NCBI GenBank assembly: GCA_022820025.1 | Contig: JAJEGF010000011.1 | Coordinates: 1 to 64,000, forward strand | Source of the DNA: Chloroflexota bacterium | GTDB taxonomy: Bacteria > Chloroflexota > UBA11872 | Reading direction: 5' to 3' | Length of the DNA: 64,000 bases | In this document: positions 19,181-28,052 of the stretch, in pieces | Numbering within the stretch: the stretch's first letter is position 1 | How the letters are laid out: the number at the start of each line of letters is the position of its first letter | Notes under the pieces: generated by a model | What the model saw: only the letters and a program-made list of their open reading frames with translations | The model's database searches: none | Told to the model about the DNA's origin: nothing | Position numbers and translations under genes: made by a program

Positions 19181-19665
19181 CGCTGCCCGTCCAGCTCCGC
19201 GAGCCGTCGGCCCCGGTCGTGCTCGCGGAATCCGTACGCGCGCAGCGTTTCGACCACGTGCGCACGCGAGCCGGCGAGCTCAGCCAGGCGTGCGCTCGCC
19301 TCCGTGTCGCCCACCAGGCGGGCGATGCGCCCCCGTCGTGAGGAGTCCGGGAAGCGTTGCCAGCGCAATAGCAGCCAGGGAGCCAGGGCTTTGGTCAGCG
19401 TCAGGCCTGTTCGATCAGCCAGCCCGGGCCGGCCTTTCCCGACGTCGTGAAGCAGCGCCGCGATCTGCAGCGTCTCGTCATCAGGTGAGACCTTTTGCGC
19501 CGCGTGATACACAGCGAGCGCATGGCGCTGATCGGCCGGGGTGAGCCGCCTAAACAGGGCCCGCTCGTCAGCGTTCAGCCTTCGAATGGCCTGGTCTCGT
19601 TCGGTCGTGGGCACACGCGGATCGAGGAGCGAAAGCGCCTGTCGCAGCCGGTAGTTAACCCCCAA
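19177..19665 (-). CDS. HD-domain metal-dependent phosphohydrolase
   Basis: A compact HD-domain protein, substrate unknown. Metal-binding elements visible are HALAVYHAA followed by ALLHDVGKG, with downstream Asp in the helix after RLVGD. The frame is open to 19749, but those codons are antisense-like low-complexity sequence inside the M50 gene. TTG at 19665 is chosen because it overlaps the M50 stop by 11 bases and has GAGG seven bases upstream; this gives 162 residues. It overlaps scpA by four bases. The HD fold resembles the C-terminal part of tRNA nucleotidyltransferases, but the transferase domain is absent. Confidence 0.75.
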   Translation of the reverse strand: MGVNYRLRQALSLLDPRVPTTERDQAIRRLNADERALFRRLTPADQRHALAVYHAAQKVSPDDETLQIAALLHDVGKGRPGLADRTGLTLTKALAPWLLLRWQRFPDSSRRGRIARLVGDTEASARLAELAGSRAHVVETLRAYGFREHDRGRRLAELDGQR

Positions 19666-20284
19666 GAAGCAGCCTCGTGGCCCAGAGGACCGGGCGGCTG
19701 ATGATACCGGTGGCCCCGGGAACGATGGCGACGAGCAAGAAGAGCCCAATCAGGAGGCCGGGCCCGTATCTGCGCAACCCGTCCAACCGTTGAGCCGCTT
19801 CGCGGGGAACCAGGCCGATCAACACGCTGAATCCATCGAGCGGAGGAAGCGGAATGAGATTGAATACCGCCAGGAATAGGTTCAGCTGAATGATCAGCAC
19901 CACGGCGACGCTGATCAGGTCAGTTCCGGAGTTGGATGCGAGTTCCCGTGCGAATGGAGCGAGCACGAGCGCCAGCGCCACGTTGGAGGCCGGTCCGGCC
20001 GCGGCTACCAGGGCCATGCCCCGATGCGAACCGAAGCGCAGGCGATACGGATTGACCAATACCGGCCGCCCCCAGCCAAAGGAGGCGATCAGAATCATGA
20101 CCGTGCCAAGGAAATCCAGGTGCCGAAGGGGATTCAACGTCACCCGGCCCTGAAGCCGGGGTAGATCGTCGCCGAGCCAGGTAGCCACCAGCGCGTGGCT
20201 GGCCTCATGCAGAGTTATCGCGATCACGAACGCGAGCGCGACTATGAGAAAGAGCTCAGGTTCTTGGGCAAGGCGAAAGAGCAT
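19655..20284 (-). CDS. M50 family (site-2 type) membrane metalloprotease
   Basis: An integral membrane zinc protease or protease-like protein. The zinc motif HEASH is at residues 26-30 inside the first hydrophobic segment, and the distal ligand Asp is in PLPPLDGF. LNPLRHLDFLGTVMIL is typical of the minimal rhomboid-like S2P branch (YwhC/Rv-type), which lacks a PDZ domain. About five hydrophobic segments in 209 residues. First gene of the M50-HD-scpA-scpB run; its stop overlaps the HD gene start. Its substrate is not evident. Confidence 0.88.
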   Translation of the reverse strand: MLFRLAQEPELFLIVALAFVIAITLHEASHALVATWLGDDLPRLQGRVTLNPLRHLDFLGTVMILIASFGWGRPVLVNPYRLRFGSHRGMALVAAAGPASNVALALVLAPFARELASNSGTDLISVAVVLIIQLNLFLAVFNLIPLPPLDGFSVLIGLVPREAAQRLDGLRRYGPGLLIGLFLLVAIVPGATGIISRPVLWATRLLLGG

Positions 20285-20396
20285 CCCGTTCCCCTGAGCC
20301 TTCTAGTCGAGCAGCGCCGCGTGTGGTGCGGATGCAGTATCCACTGGCCATACCGTCCAGTCGCAACACACACGGCGAGTCGCATGCGGCTGTGCG

Positions 20397-21164
20397 CTAG
20401 TCATCGGCGTGGTGAACGAATACCTCGTCGCCGATGCGACACGCCAATCTCTCGGCGGCCGATCCGCCGGGCACGGCGATCTCCAGCAGATTCCAACTGC
20501 CAATCAGCGCCACCGGCGTATCGCCGGCGCCATAGGTCGCAGCCAGGCCGTCGATACGGGTGGCGCCGACGCGGGTTTCCAGCATGAAACCAGTCTGCAC
20601 GAATGCGGCCGGAATGTTTGTGATCAGGTTGCCGAACACGTCGATATGTATGACCTCGCCCCGGACAATGCGCGTGTCAGTGCACGCCGATGGTCGGTCC
20701 ACGCGAACGGGATCCTGGACGGGAGAGCCAAGCCACTCGGGGCGCTCGAAGTTCGCCAGGCGCGCAGCGACGGGCGCAAAGATGTCGCGTGCGTGAAAGG
20801 TAGGCATCACCTTGCGTCGCCAGGTCTCCGGACGGTTCAGGGTCCAGCATTGAACGTCGCGGTCAGGCGGCGTCAACAAGCCGTTGTCGGGTCCGACCAG
20901 CCAGCGGCCATCGCGTCGAACGATCAGGCCGTGCCGGTCGGTGCCGACCCCGGGATCCACCACCGCGAGGACAACGGCTCCGCACGGCAAAAGCTCAAGC
21001 GAGGCGTCCACGATATGCGCGCCGAGTTGAATGTGATGCGGAGGAACGCCATGGGTCAGGGTGACGACCCGCGCATCCGTGCCGCCGGCTATCACCGCAG
21101 CCACCTGCCCGGCATAGGGATCGTCCGTGCCAAAGTCGGTCAGCAGTGCTACCAGGCGATTCAT
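20397..21164 (-). CDS. SAM hydroxide adenosyltransferase (DUF62 family)
   Basis: Family that hydrolyses S-adenosylmethionine to adenosine and methionine, related to fluorinase. The N-terminal LLTDFGTDDPYAGQV, VVDPGVGTDRHG (Asp and Arg of the Asp-Arg-His set), GPDNGLL and PTFHARDIFAPVAA (His) are present, and the C-terminal barrel has IHIDVFGNLITNI. The halogenase-specific loop is not apparent, so hydrolase is the better call. 255 residues. It overlaps the P1 peptidase gene by four bases, and 112 bases without an obvious gene separate it from the M50 gene. Confidence 0.88.
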   Translation of the reverse strand: MNRLVALLTDFGTDDPYAGQVAAVIAGGTDARVVTLTHGVPPHHIQLGAHIVDASLELLPCGAVVLAVVDPGVGTDRHGLIVRRDGRWLVGPDNGLLTPPDRDVQCWTLNRPETWRRKVMPTFHARDIFAPVAARLANFERPEWLGSPVQDPVRVDRPSACTDTRIVRGEVIHIDVFGNLITNIPAAFVQTGFMLETRVGATRIDGLAATYGAGDTPVALIGSWNLLEIAVPGGSAAERLACRIGDEVFVHHADD

Positions 21165-22066
21165 GTCAGCGCCGCTGGCAATCCATAGGCGGGCCGGGCC
21201 CGCAGCACGCCCTGAACAATGGCGGCCGAAAACGCCTCGGCCGCGGTGTGGCCAACAGCGGTGAGGTCGAAGTCCCGGGTACGGGTGCCCAGTGCCACCG
21301 CAAAAATCGCGTCGCCGTCGTTCATGCCGTGGCTCGGGCGCACGGCTCGCGCCAGGCCGTCGTGTGACATTTCGGCGACTTTCTGAAGCTGCCAGCGTTC
21401 CAGCATGGCATTCACGGCCACGATGCCAATCGTGGTGTTCTGTCCAGGACCGCAGTGGGTCGTGCTTGAAGCCGCGGCCAGTTGACTCCCGCTGCTTGGG
21501 TCATACACGGCGCCCGCCGGATTCACGACTGCCAGGGCGGCCGCCTCGATATCCCCGTTGCGCGATACCGCGCTGCCGAGGCCGCCCTTTAGGCGGCGAG
21601 CACCGAATCCGATGGAGGCCCCGGTTCCCGCGCCCACGTTGCCTTGGGGAACGGGGCGCCTGGTTGCCGCGGTGGCGGCCTCCTCGCCCGAGACGGCATT
21701 TGGCCGGACTGATGGGTCCCCGACCGACAAGTCGTAGATCACGGCGGCGGGCACGATGGGCACCGGGCCGGCCGCGGTTGGAAACCCCCGATGCCGTGCT
21801 TCCAAGAACCTCATCACGCCATCGGCCGCGGATAATCCAAAGGCGCTTCCTCCGGTCAGAAGAATGGCGTCGGCGTGGCCTACCAGCCCGCCCGGATGCA
21901 GCGCGTCGGTCTCGCGAGTCCCCGGAGCCGACCCTCGAACATCGACGGCAGCCGGCACGGCGCGCTCGAAGAGCACCACCGTACACCCGGTGCCGGCATC
22001 GGCGTCTGTCCAGTGTCCAACCCGCACGCCTGCCAGTGCGGTAAGCGTTGAATTCGCGTCAGCCAC
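21161..22066 (-). CDS. P1 family (DmpA-like) peptidase
   Basis: Ntn-type aminopeptidase/amidase family S58. Hallmarks are VRVGHWTDADAGTGCTVVLF, GTRETDALHPGGLVGHADAILLTGGSAFGL (split for length), GNVGAGTGASIGF, and NTTIGIVAVNA, where family members self-cleave to expose the nucleophile. GTG at 22066 is chosen (about 301 residues); the longer frame to 22174 would run across the start of the divergent gene. Substrate unknown. Confidence 0.85.
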   Translation of the reverse strand: MADANSTLTALAGVRVGHWTDADAGTGCTVVLFERAVPAAVDVRGSAPGTRETDALHPGGLVGHADAILLTGGSAFGLSAADGVMRFLEARHRGFPTAAGPVPIVPAAVIYDLSVGDPSVRPNAVSGEEAATAATRRPVPQGNVGAGTGASIGFGARRLKGGLGSAVSRNGDIEAAALAVVNPAGAVYDPSSGSQLAAASSTTHCGPGQNTTIGIVAVNAMLERWQLQKVAEMSHDGLARAVRPSHGMNDGDAIFAVALGTRTRDFDLTAVGHTAAEAFSAAIVQGVLRARPAYGLPAALT

Positions 22067-22139
22067 CCGCCGCCCCGGACGTCTCGAAATTGTGGACTGA
22101 TTGTCACAGACGCGCCGCCGCGCCCGCATAGAATCGCTC

Positions 22140-23417
22140 ATGGCGCGACGTTTTTCGCGGCGAATGTTCGTCACCGGGGCGGCGATCGCAACTGCCGCTT
22201 GCGGCGCGGCGGTTCAGTCGGCCGATGTGCCTGAGACGTTGGTGGTTGCGGCAGGCGACGAACCGAGTGTCGACCTTCGGACCACCGTGATCAGCGATCG
22301 TCAGCTGCGAGCGAGTCTGATGGCCGACGCAACACGACTGGCTCGCATGGATGCATCGTCTTCGTTGCGAACGTCGGACCTGGGTGCGGCGCTGATTCGC
22401 TCCATCGGTGAGACTGGCCTGGATGCCGAACGCCGGGAATTCCTGGCCGCTGGTCGCGGCCTCCCATCCGTAAGCCTTCGAGTTGATGGTGACTTCTATC
22501 TCGCCGCGGGCATGATCTACTCGGCCATCGGTGTGGTCGAGGGACCGCTGCTCGAGGCCGAAGTCGACGACGAAGGAGTGCTTCGCGGATCGGGTTACGA
22601 CGGCGCCGTCGTGCTTGTAGCTCGCGGCGTCACGCCCTTTCGTGTCATTGGCCGGCTGCTTGAGGACGCCGGCGCCGCCGCCGTCATCGTGTACAACAAT
22701 CGGCCGGGTCTGCTCTACGGCACCCTCAGCCAGCCATCGGAGATTCCTGTGATTTCCGTGACGGAGGAAGCCGGCGAGGACCTGGTTGAGCGAGTGGGAC
22801 TTGGCGAGGCCCGGGCCGTCGTGGATGTCTCGGCGCCACCGCGGTCGTTCGAGGGCGCGAATGTGATTGGGCATCGGGCGGGGCCGTTGCGGCGTCAGAT
22901 TGTGGTCACCACGCCGGCCGACGCACACCTGGGCGAGTACTCGGACGGCGGCAACGCCGATGGACTTGCGCTGTTGCTCGCGCTGGCACGCCACGCCGAC
23001 GAAGTACGACCCATGCATTCAATCAGCTTTGTCGCGTTTGACGGCACGCATCGTGGATACGTGGGCAGCCGGTGGTATCTGGCGCACCTGTCGGAAGACG
23101 AGCGCGAGTCTATCGACGGCGTTCTCGCATTTGATCGACCGGGACGCTCGCATCCTTTGCACGTAGGCGCCTCGGCAACTCTGACCCCGCTAGTCGACCA
23201 GCGACTCGAGGCCATAGGCGCCGACCTGCGGGTGAAGCCTGACTTTGGCGTCGGGCGCGGCGACCACGACGTGTTTTCCGCCCACGGGGTTCCGTACGTT
23301 TTCCTTACTCGCCCCGGACCTGGCGAGATCTCAGCGGATCACCTTGTTCGTGCGTTCGAGGTTGCCACCGCCGCGCTCGACGTGATGGATGGCCTGGATT
23401 CGAGCGCCGCGCCCTAG
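22140..23417 (+). CDS. M28-peptidase-like exported protein with PA domain, probably catalytically altered
   Basis: N-terminus MARRFSRRMFVTGAAIATAACG has a twin Arg, a hydrophobic stretch and Cys, so Tat export and possibly lipidation are likely. A PA-type insert lies around residues 130-220 (GYDGAVVLVARGVTPF, AAAVIVYNN) and an M28-like domain follows (FVAFDGTHRGYVGSRWYL, DHDVFSAHGVP). M28 enzymes normally have Glu-Glu where this has Thr-His, and Asp-Asn in a stretch that here reads SDGGNADG. The last His is kept. 425 residues from the ATG at 22140. Convergent with mazG, sharing a CTAG stop. Confidence 0.75.
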   Translation: MARRFSRRMFVTGAAIATAACGAAVQSADVPETLVVAAGDEPSVDLRTTVISDRQLRASLMADATRLARMDASSSLRTSDLGAALIRSIGETGLDAERREFLAAGRGLPSVSLRVDGDFYLAAGMIYSAIGVVEGPLLEAEVDDEGVLRGSGYDGAVVLVARGVTPFRVIGRLLEDAGAAAVIVYNNRPGLLYGTLSQPSEIPVISVTEEAGEDLVERVGLGEARAVVDVSAPPRSFEGANVIGHRAGPLRRQIVVTTPADAHLGEYSDGGNADGLALLLALARHADEVRPMHSISFVAFDGTHRGYVGSRWYLAHLSEDERESIDGVLAFDRPGRSHPLHVGASATLTPLVDQRLEAIGADLRVKPDFGVGRGDHDVFSAHGVPYVFLTRPGPGEISADHLVRAFEVATAALDVMDGLDSSAAP

Positions 23418-24691
23418 GATCTCAAGCCTACGGTTCGCGGTTGGCCTTTAGGTTCGCGGCCGAACTGCCCATCCTGACCGCGACTAAGGTTGCTCGACCA
23501 TCGGTCTCGCAGCCGAGCGTTTGCATCTCGTAGCGCCATGTCCAGGTTGATGTCCGCCGCGTCGGCACGACCGGCCACCCACAACAGGGCATCGCCCAGT
23601 GCTTTCGCGTCGTTTCCCGATGTCAGCGCCGCGACGGTCTTTGCTTGTACGTCCGACGAGTCCTGTCGATTCCCGGCGCGGCGGAGGGCGCGGACGGCCG
23701 AGTGCGCAAACGCCAGGCTGGGCAGTGAATCCGGCAGGCCGTCCAGTGGTCCTGACTCGCCACCGTGCTCCGCCGCCTTGATCTGGGCCCACGACTTACC
23801 CAGGTCCTCCAGTTTTTCGAACGGTACGTCGCCGAAGACGTGGGGATGTCGACGAATCATCTTGGCGCTGATGGCTGCTATCACGTCCGGCCAGTCGAAG
23901 CCGCCACGCTGCCGGGCGATTTCCGCGTGAAGCACAAGGTTCAAGAGCACGTCGCCGAACTCGTCGGCCATGGCGCGGTCATCCCCCTGCTCGATGGCGA
24001 CCAGAGCTTCGTGCGCTTCCTCCACCAGGTACGGACGCAGCGTCGCGTGCGTCTGGCTCTTGTCCCAGGGGCAGCCGCCAGGACCCCGCAGTCGGCGTGC
24101 GATGTCGAGGAGTGTGTTGGTATCGCGGAGCCTCGATTGCTCAGTCGGAAGTGCTCGCAGCGATATTGGGAATGTCAGAGGATCTGCTGATTCGCCCGTG
24201 CGCCACCGCGCGGATGCCCACGGCCTGATTTCGATGATCGCGTCCGACCCGTAAGCGGCGCGGAGGCGACGCCGCCAGGCGTTCAGTTGGCGATCGTCGG
24301 CGATGCCCCGCACCAAGGTCTGCATCCCGGGCGCGGGCCGCCAGTCCATGGCGGCTGAACCGGTCACGGCAGGGCCCTCGATGGCTGGTGCGGATTCCGG
24401 ACCAACGGTCAGGGTGATGGTTCCACGGTCCGCAAGATCCCGGAGGACGGCAACGGCTGGATCATCGTCCGAACCGTGGCCGGGCGCCAGGTAGAGGATG
24501 TGCCTGGCTGAGAGCTCGGCCAATGTGCGTGCCCAGACGTCGACGCTCGGCGGCGCTGGCATCCGCACGGCATTTGGGAAGCCGGGAATCGCGGTCCACG
24601 ACGCAGTCGTCTCAGACGGCGTCCGTGCCGCGCCGGCTCGTGGACTGCCCTTCCCGTCCCCTACAAACGCTACGCGCACGGCGACGCTCAT
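23414..24691 (-). CDS. mazG: MazG nucleotide pyrophosphohydrolase with divergent N-terminal domain
   Basis: MazG hydrolyses NTPs to NMP and pyrophosphate. The catalytic region starts near LRGPGGCPWDKSQTHATLRPY, with metal-binding EEAHEALVAIEQGD and DEFGDVLLNLVLHAEIA. About 200 residues precede it. In many bacteria the partner is a tetrapyrrole methylase; here the N-terminal part (VAFVGDGKGSP, LYLAPGHGSDDD) only faintly resembles one and lacks recognisable SAM motifs, so a decayed methylase is an inference. ATG at 24691 chosen over 24724 because it begins a plausible beta strand. 425 residues. Shares CTAG with the convergent M28-like gene. Confidence 0.88.
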   Translation of the reverse strand: MSVAVRVAFVGDGKGSPRAGAARTPSETTASWTAIPGFPNAVRMPAPPSVDVWARTLAELSARHILYLAPGHGSDDDPAVAVLRDLADRGTITLTVGPESAPAIEGPAVTGSAAMDWRPAPGMQTLVRGIADDRQLNAWRRRLRAAYGSDAIIEIRPWASARWRTGESADPLTFPISLRALPTEQSRLRDTNTLLDIARRLRGPGGCPWDKSQTHATLRPYLVEEAHEALVAIEQGDDRAMADEFGDVLLNLVLHAEIARQRGGFDWPDVIAAISAKMIRRHPHVFGDVPFEKLEDLGKSWAQIKAAEHGGESGPLDGLPDSLPSLAFAHSAVRALRRAGNRQDSSDVQAKTVAALTSGNDAKALGDALLWVAGRADAADINLDMALRDANARLRDRWSSNLSRGQDGQFGREPKGQPRTVGLRS

Positions 24692-24775
24692 CAATGAGTA
24701 CTCGGTTCGACTATGTGGCGCCATGCGCTGCGATATTCTAGTTCCTAGCCCTGACTGCTAATCCCCGGTGGCTTC

Positions 24776-25162
24776 ATGTACCCAGACGACCTTGGCTACA
24801 CAAGCGAGCACGAGTGGGTTCGCGCCGACGGCGACCACTGGCTCGTTGGCATCACCGCGTATGCGCAGGAAGAGCTGGGGGACGTGGTCTACGTTGAACT
24901 GCCGACGCCGGGGGAGAGCTTTGCCGCGGGCGACGAGTTCGGCACGGTTGAGTCCGTCAAGGCCGTCTCGCCCCTCTACGTCCCAATGTCAGGCGAGATC
25001 CTCGAAGTGAACGAGGAACTCGAAGCTCAGCCCGAACTCATCAACGAAGAGCCATATGCCGCCGGCTGGATGATCCGATTGGCCGCGAGCGATCCGAGCG
25101 AGCGCGACGCCCTGCTCGACGCTCAGGCGTACCAACAGTTCGTGAATGAGCTACGCGCCTAA
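24776..25162 (+). CDS. gcvH: Glycine cleavage system H protein
   Basis: Lipoyl carrier of the glycine cleavage complex. The lipoylated Lys is K62 in GTVESVKAVSPLYVPMSG, preceded by YTSEHEWVRADGDHWLVGIT. 128 residues, normal. It overlaps gcvPA by 17 bases. The upstream gap from mazG (about 85 bases) must hold a promoter, and it contains TATTCT near 24732 but no good -35 element. Confidence 0.96.
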   Translation: MYPDDLGYTSEHEWVRADGDHWLVGITAYAQEELGDVVYVELPTPGESFAAGDEFGTVESVKAVSPLYVPMSGEILEVNEELEAQPELINEEPYAAGWMIRLAASDPSERDALLDAQAYQQFVNELRA

Positions 25163-26501
25163 TACCGACGCTGACCGCGCGGCCATGCTGCGCACAGTCG
25201 GCGTTGAATCGATAGACGACCTCTTTGTAGACATCCCGGTCCAGCACCGCGATCCAACGCTGGACTTGCCGCCGGCGCTTCCCGAGACCGATGTCATCCG
25301 CCATTTGGGACAGCTCGGCGCGCTGAATGCGACGTCGGACGACCTGCCGTCATTCCTGGGTGCGGGGTTTTATCGACACTTCGTTCCGGCTCTTGTTGAT
25401 CAGCAGTTACTGCGGTCGGAGTGGTACACGGCCTACACGCCGTACCAGCCGGAAATGGCGCAGGGCACGTTGCAGGCCATGTATGAATTCCAGTCGCTCG
25501 TCTGCGACTTGACCGGCATGGAAGTCTCGAACGCCTCGCTGTACGACGGCGCATCGGCGTTGGCCGAGGCCATTCTCCTGTGTCGTGGTCTGACAAGGCG
25601 TCCGCGCGTCGTCATTGCCGAAACCGTGCATCCGGCATACCGGGACGTGGCGACCACCTACACCAGCGCCCTGGATGTCGATCTCCAGGTCGTGCCGGCC
25701 GCCTCCCGCGACGGATCCAGTGTCCGGCCCAACATTGAGTCGTTGGTCGAGGCCATTGACGACCAGACGAGTTGCGTCGTCATCCAGCGCCCGGATTTCC
25801 TGGGGATGGTGGTCGACACCGATCCAATCGTCCAGGCCGCTCGCCGCCACGGCGCTCGGGTCGTTGTCGTCGTCGGCGATCCGGTTTCACTCGGTTTATT
25901 GGTTCCGCCCGGCGATCTGGGTGCCGACATCGTGGTGGGCGAGCTTCGCTCGCTGGCAGGTCCCCCGGCCTACGGCGGACCGGGCGCCGGAATGTTCGCC
26001 GTCAAGTCCCAGTTGATTCGCCGCGTCCCTGGACGAATCGCCGGACGCACGGTGGACCTGGACGGCAAGGACGCGTTCGTGCTGACCCTGCAGACCCGTG
26101 AACAACACATCCGCCGCGAACGAGCTACGTCCAACATCACCACCAACCAGGCCCTGGTGACCCTGGGCGCCACGATCTCGCTCTCGGCACTGGGCCGTCG
26201 AGGTCTCCGCGAAATCGCTGAGCAGTCCTTGACCGCGGCTCATCACGCGGCCGAAGCTCTGGCCGGCGCCGGAGCCGTGATTGCCACCGACGCCCCCTAT
26301 TTCAACGAGTTCGCGGTCCATGCCCCCGAAGGCGCGGCGGCCCGGCTTGATCGACTGCGCCGCGACGGCAACGTGCTGGCAGGCGTGGATCTCAGTTGTG
26401 TGTCCCCCCGGTTCGACGATCTGATTCTCGTGGCCGCCACGGAACTCACAACCGCCAGCGACGTCGAAGCGTTGGCCGCGGCCTGGGCTCGTTCCCGATG
26501 A
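25146..26501 (+). CDS. gcvPA: Glycine dehydrogenase (decarboxylating) subunit 1
   Basis: N-terminal half of P-protein in the two-subunit form, which decarboxylates glycine on PLP and passes the aminomethyl group to GcvH. FLGAGFYRHFVPALVDQQL, YTPYQPEMAQGTLQAMYEFQS, NASLYDGASALAEAI and RRERATSNITTNQAL are family hallmarks (split for length). 451 residues, typical. Overlaps gcvH and, by ATGA, gcvPB. Confidence 0.95.
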   Translation: MSYAPNTDADRAAMLRTVGVESIDDLFVDIPVQHRDPTLDLPPALPETDVIRHLGQLGALNATSDDLPSFLGAGFYRHFVPALVDQQLLRSEWYTAYTPYQPEMAQGTLQAMYEFQSLVCDLTGMEVSNASLYDGASALAEAILLCRGLTRRPRVVIAETVHPAYRDVATTYTSALDVDLQVVPAASRDGSSVRPNIESLVEAIDDQTSCVVIQRPDFLGMVVDTDPIVQAARRHGARVVVVVGDPVSLGLLVPPGDLGADIVVGELRSLAGPPAYGGPGAGMFAVKSQLIRRVPGRIAGRTVDLDGKDAFVLTLQTREQHIRRERATSNITTNQALVTLGATISLSALGRRGLREIAEQSLTAAHHAAEALAGAGAVIATDAPYFNEFAVHAPEGAAARLDRLRRDGNVLAGVDLSCVSPRFDDLILVAATELTTASDVEALAAAWARSR

Positions 26502-27955
26502 CCGACGAACCCCTGATCTACGACCTTTCCAGCCCAGGCCGGCGAGGCGTGCATTCGCCGCTGCCGCAGTTCGATCCCGTTGATCCTGGCGACGTGTTGC
26601 CATCGTCGGAACTTCGGACCGACCTGCCGCTGCCTGAAGCTTCCGAAATCGACGTCATGCGCCATTTCCTCCGTCTGTCGCACAAGAACCACAGCGTGGA
26701 TACGGCCATGTATCCGCTCGGTTCCTGCACCATGAAGTACAACCCCAAGGTCAACGAGGTCACGGCCCGCACCCCCGGACTGGCCGACATTCACCCCTAT
26801 CAGCCGCCCGAAACGGCTCAGGGCGCGTTGGAGTTGATCTACGAGCTCGAAGCCTTGCTGGCCTCGATTACTGGCTTCCCGGCCGTCTCCACCCAGCCGG
26901 CCGCCGGTTCGCAGGGTGAGCTTTGCGGCTTGCTCAGCATCCTGGCCTGGCACGAGTCGCGCGCGGAAACCCGTACCCAGGTCTTGGTGCCCGACTCGGC
27001 GCATGGCACCAATCCCGCCACGGGAACGATGAGTGGCCTTGAGGTCATCAGCCTGCCCACCGCCGACGACGGCGGCATCGACTTGCAGAACCTCAAGGAG
27101 AGTCTTGGCCCAGGCGTTGCAGCCATCATGCTCACGCTGCCGAGCACCCTGGGCCTGTTCGAACGCCGCATCGCGGAGGTCGTTGAGCTGGTTCACGCCG
27201 CGGGCGCGCAGGTCTACTGCGACGGCGCCAACATGAACGCCATGCTGGGCCGCGTGCGTCCCGCCGATCTGGGCATTGACGTGATGCACCTGAATTTACA
27301 TAAGACATTCAGCACGCCGCATGGCGGTGGCGGTCCGGGGGCCGGGGCCCTCGCCGTGCAGGCTCACCTGGAACCGTTCCTGCCAGAGCCGCGGGTGGTT
27401 CGGAAGGGCGACACCTTTGCGCTGGCGGAGCCGTCGCCCACCAGCATCGGCCGCGTGCACAGCCACCTCGGCAACTTCGGCAATCTCGTGCGCGCCTACA
27501 CATTCATCCGCTCGCTGGGCGCCGAAGGCTTGCGCGAGGCCGCCGATGACGCCGTGCTCAACGCCAACTACCTGCGCGCCTCGCTGTCGGACGACTACGA
27601 CCTGCCCTACGACCGCACCTGCATGCACGAAGTCGTCCTGGCCGGCACCCGCCAACGGCGCCTGGGTGTGCGAACCCTCGATATCGCCAAGCGGCTCATC
27701 GATTACGGCATCCACCCGCCCACGATCTATTTCCCGATCATCGTGGACGAGGCCTTGATGATCGAGCCAACCGAGACCGAGTCCCGCGAGTCGCTCGATA
27801 ACTTCATTGACGTCATGCGCCGCATCGCCCGCGAAGCCGAATCCGATCCCGACAAGCTCCACGATGCCCCCGTCAACGCCCCCGTCCGCCGCCTCGACGA
27901 AGTCACCGCCAACCGGCGACCGAACGTCCGGCGGGTCCCGGAAAGCGGCGACTAG
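26498..27955 (+). CDS. gcvPB: Glycine dehydrogenase (decarboxylating) subunit 2
   Basis: PLP-bearing half of the two-subunit P-protein. The PLP Lys is in HLNLHKTFSTPHGGGGPG; also SCTMKYNPKVNE, HPYQPPETAQGALELIYELE (split for length) and DGANMNAMLG. The ATG at 26498 overlaps the gcvPA stop and gives 485 residues, the usual size; in-frame codons further upstream belong to gcvPA in another frame. gcvT is not in this window. Confidence 0.95.
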   Translation: MTDEPLIYDLSSPGRRGVHSPLPQFDPVDPGDVLPSSELRTDLPLPEASEIDVMRHFLRLSHKNHSVDTAMYPLGSCTMKYNPKVNEVTARTPGLADIHPYQPPETAQGALELIYELEALLASITGFPAVSTQPAAGSQGELCGLLSILAWHESRAETRTQVLVPDSAHGTNPATGTMSGLEVISLPTADDGGIDLQNLKESLGPGVAAIMLTLPSTLGLFERRIAEVVELVHAAGAQVYCDGANMNAMLGRVRPADLGIDVMHLNLHKTFSTPHGGGGPGAGALAVQAHLEPFLPEPRVVRKGDTFALAEPSPTSIGRVHSHLGNFGNLVRAYTFIRSLGAEGLREAADDAVLNANYLRASLSDDYDLPYDRTCMHEVVLAGTRQRRLGVRTLDIAKRLIDYGIHPPTIYFPIIVDEALMIEPTETESRESLDNFIDVMRRIAREAESDPDKLHDAPVNAPVRRLDEVTANRRPNVRRVPESGD

Positions 27956-28052
27956 TCTTCGACGCACTGTTGGCGTGCCGGTCCAATTGCTCTCGCACGC
28001 CCTTGCGCCGGTCGTTGATCCGCCGCCCGACGCGTCGACTAGCGTGCGGCAG

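Noticed and set aside
20285-20396. tRNA or small RNA in the gap between the M50 and SAM hydrolase genes
   Set aside because: No cloverleaf, T-loop GTTCRANYC or strong hairpin was found.
22101-22134. TTGTCA (22101) and TAGAAT (22129) as a promoter of the M28-like gene
   Set aside because: The spacing is 22 bases, too long for a standard promoter. TAGAAT alone could still drive a leaderless transcript but this is not supported enough to list.
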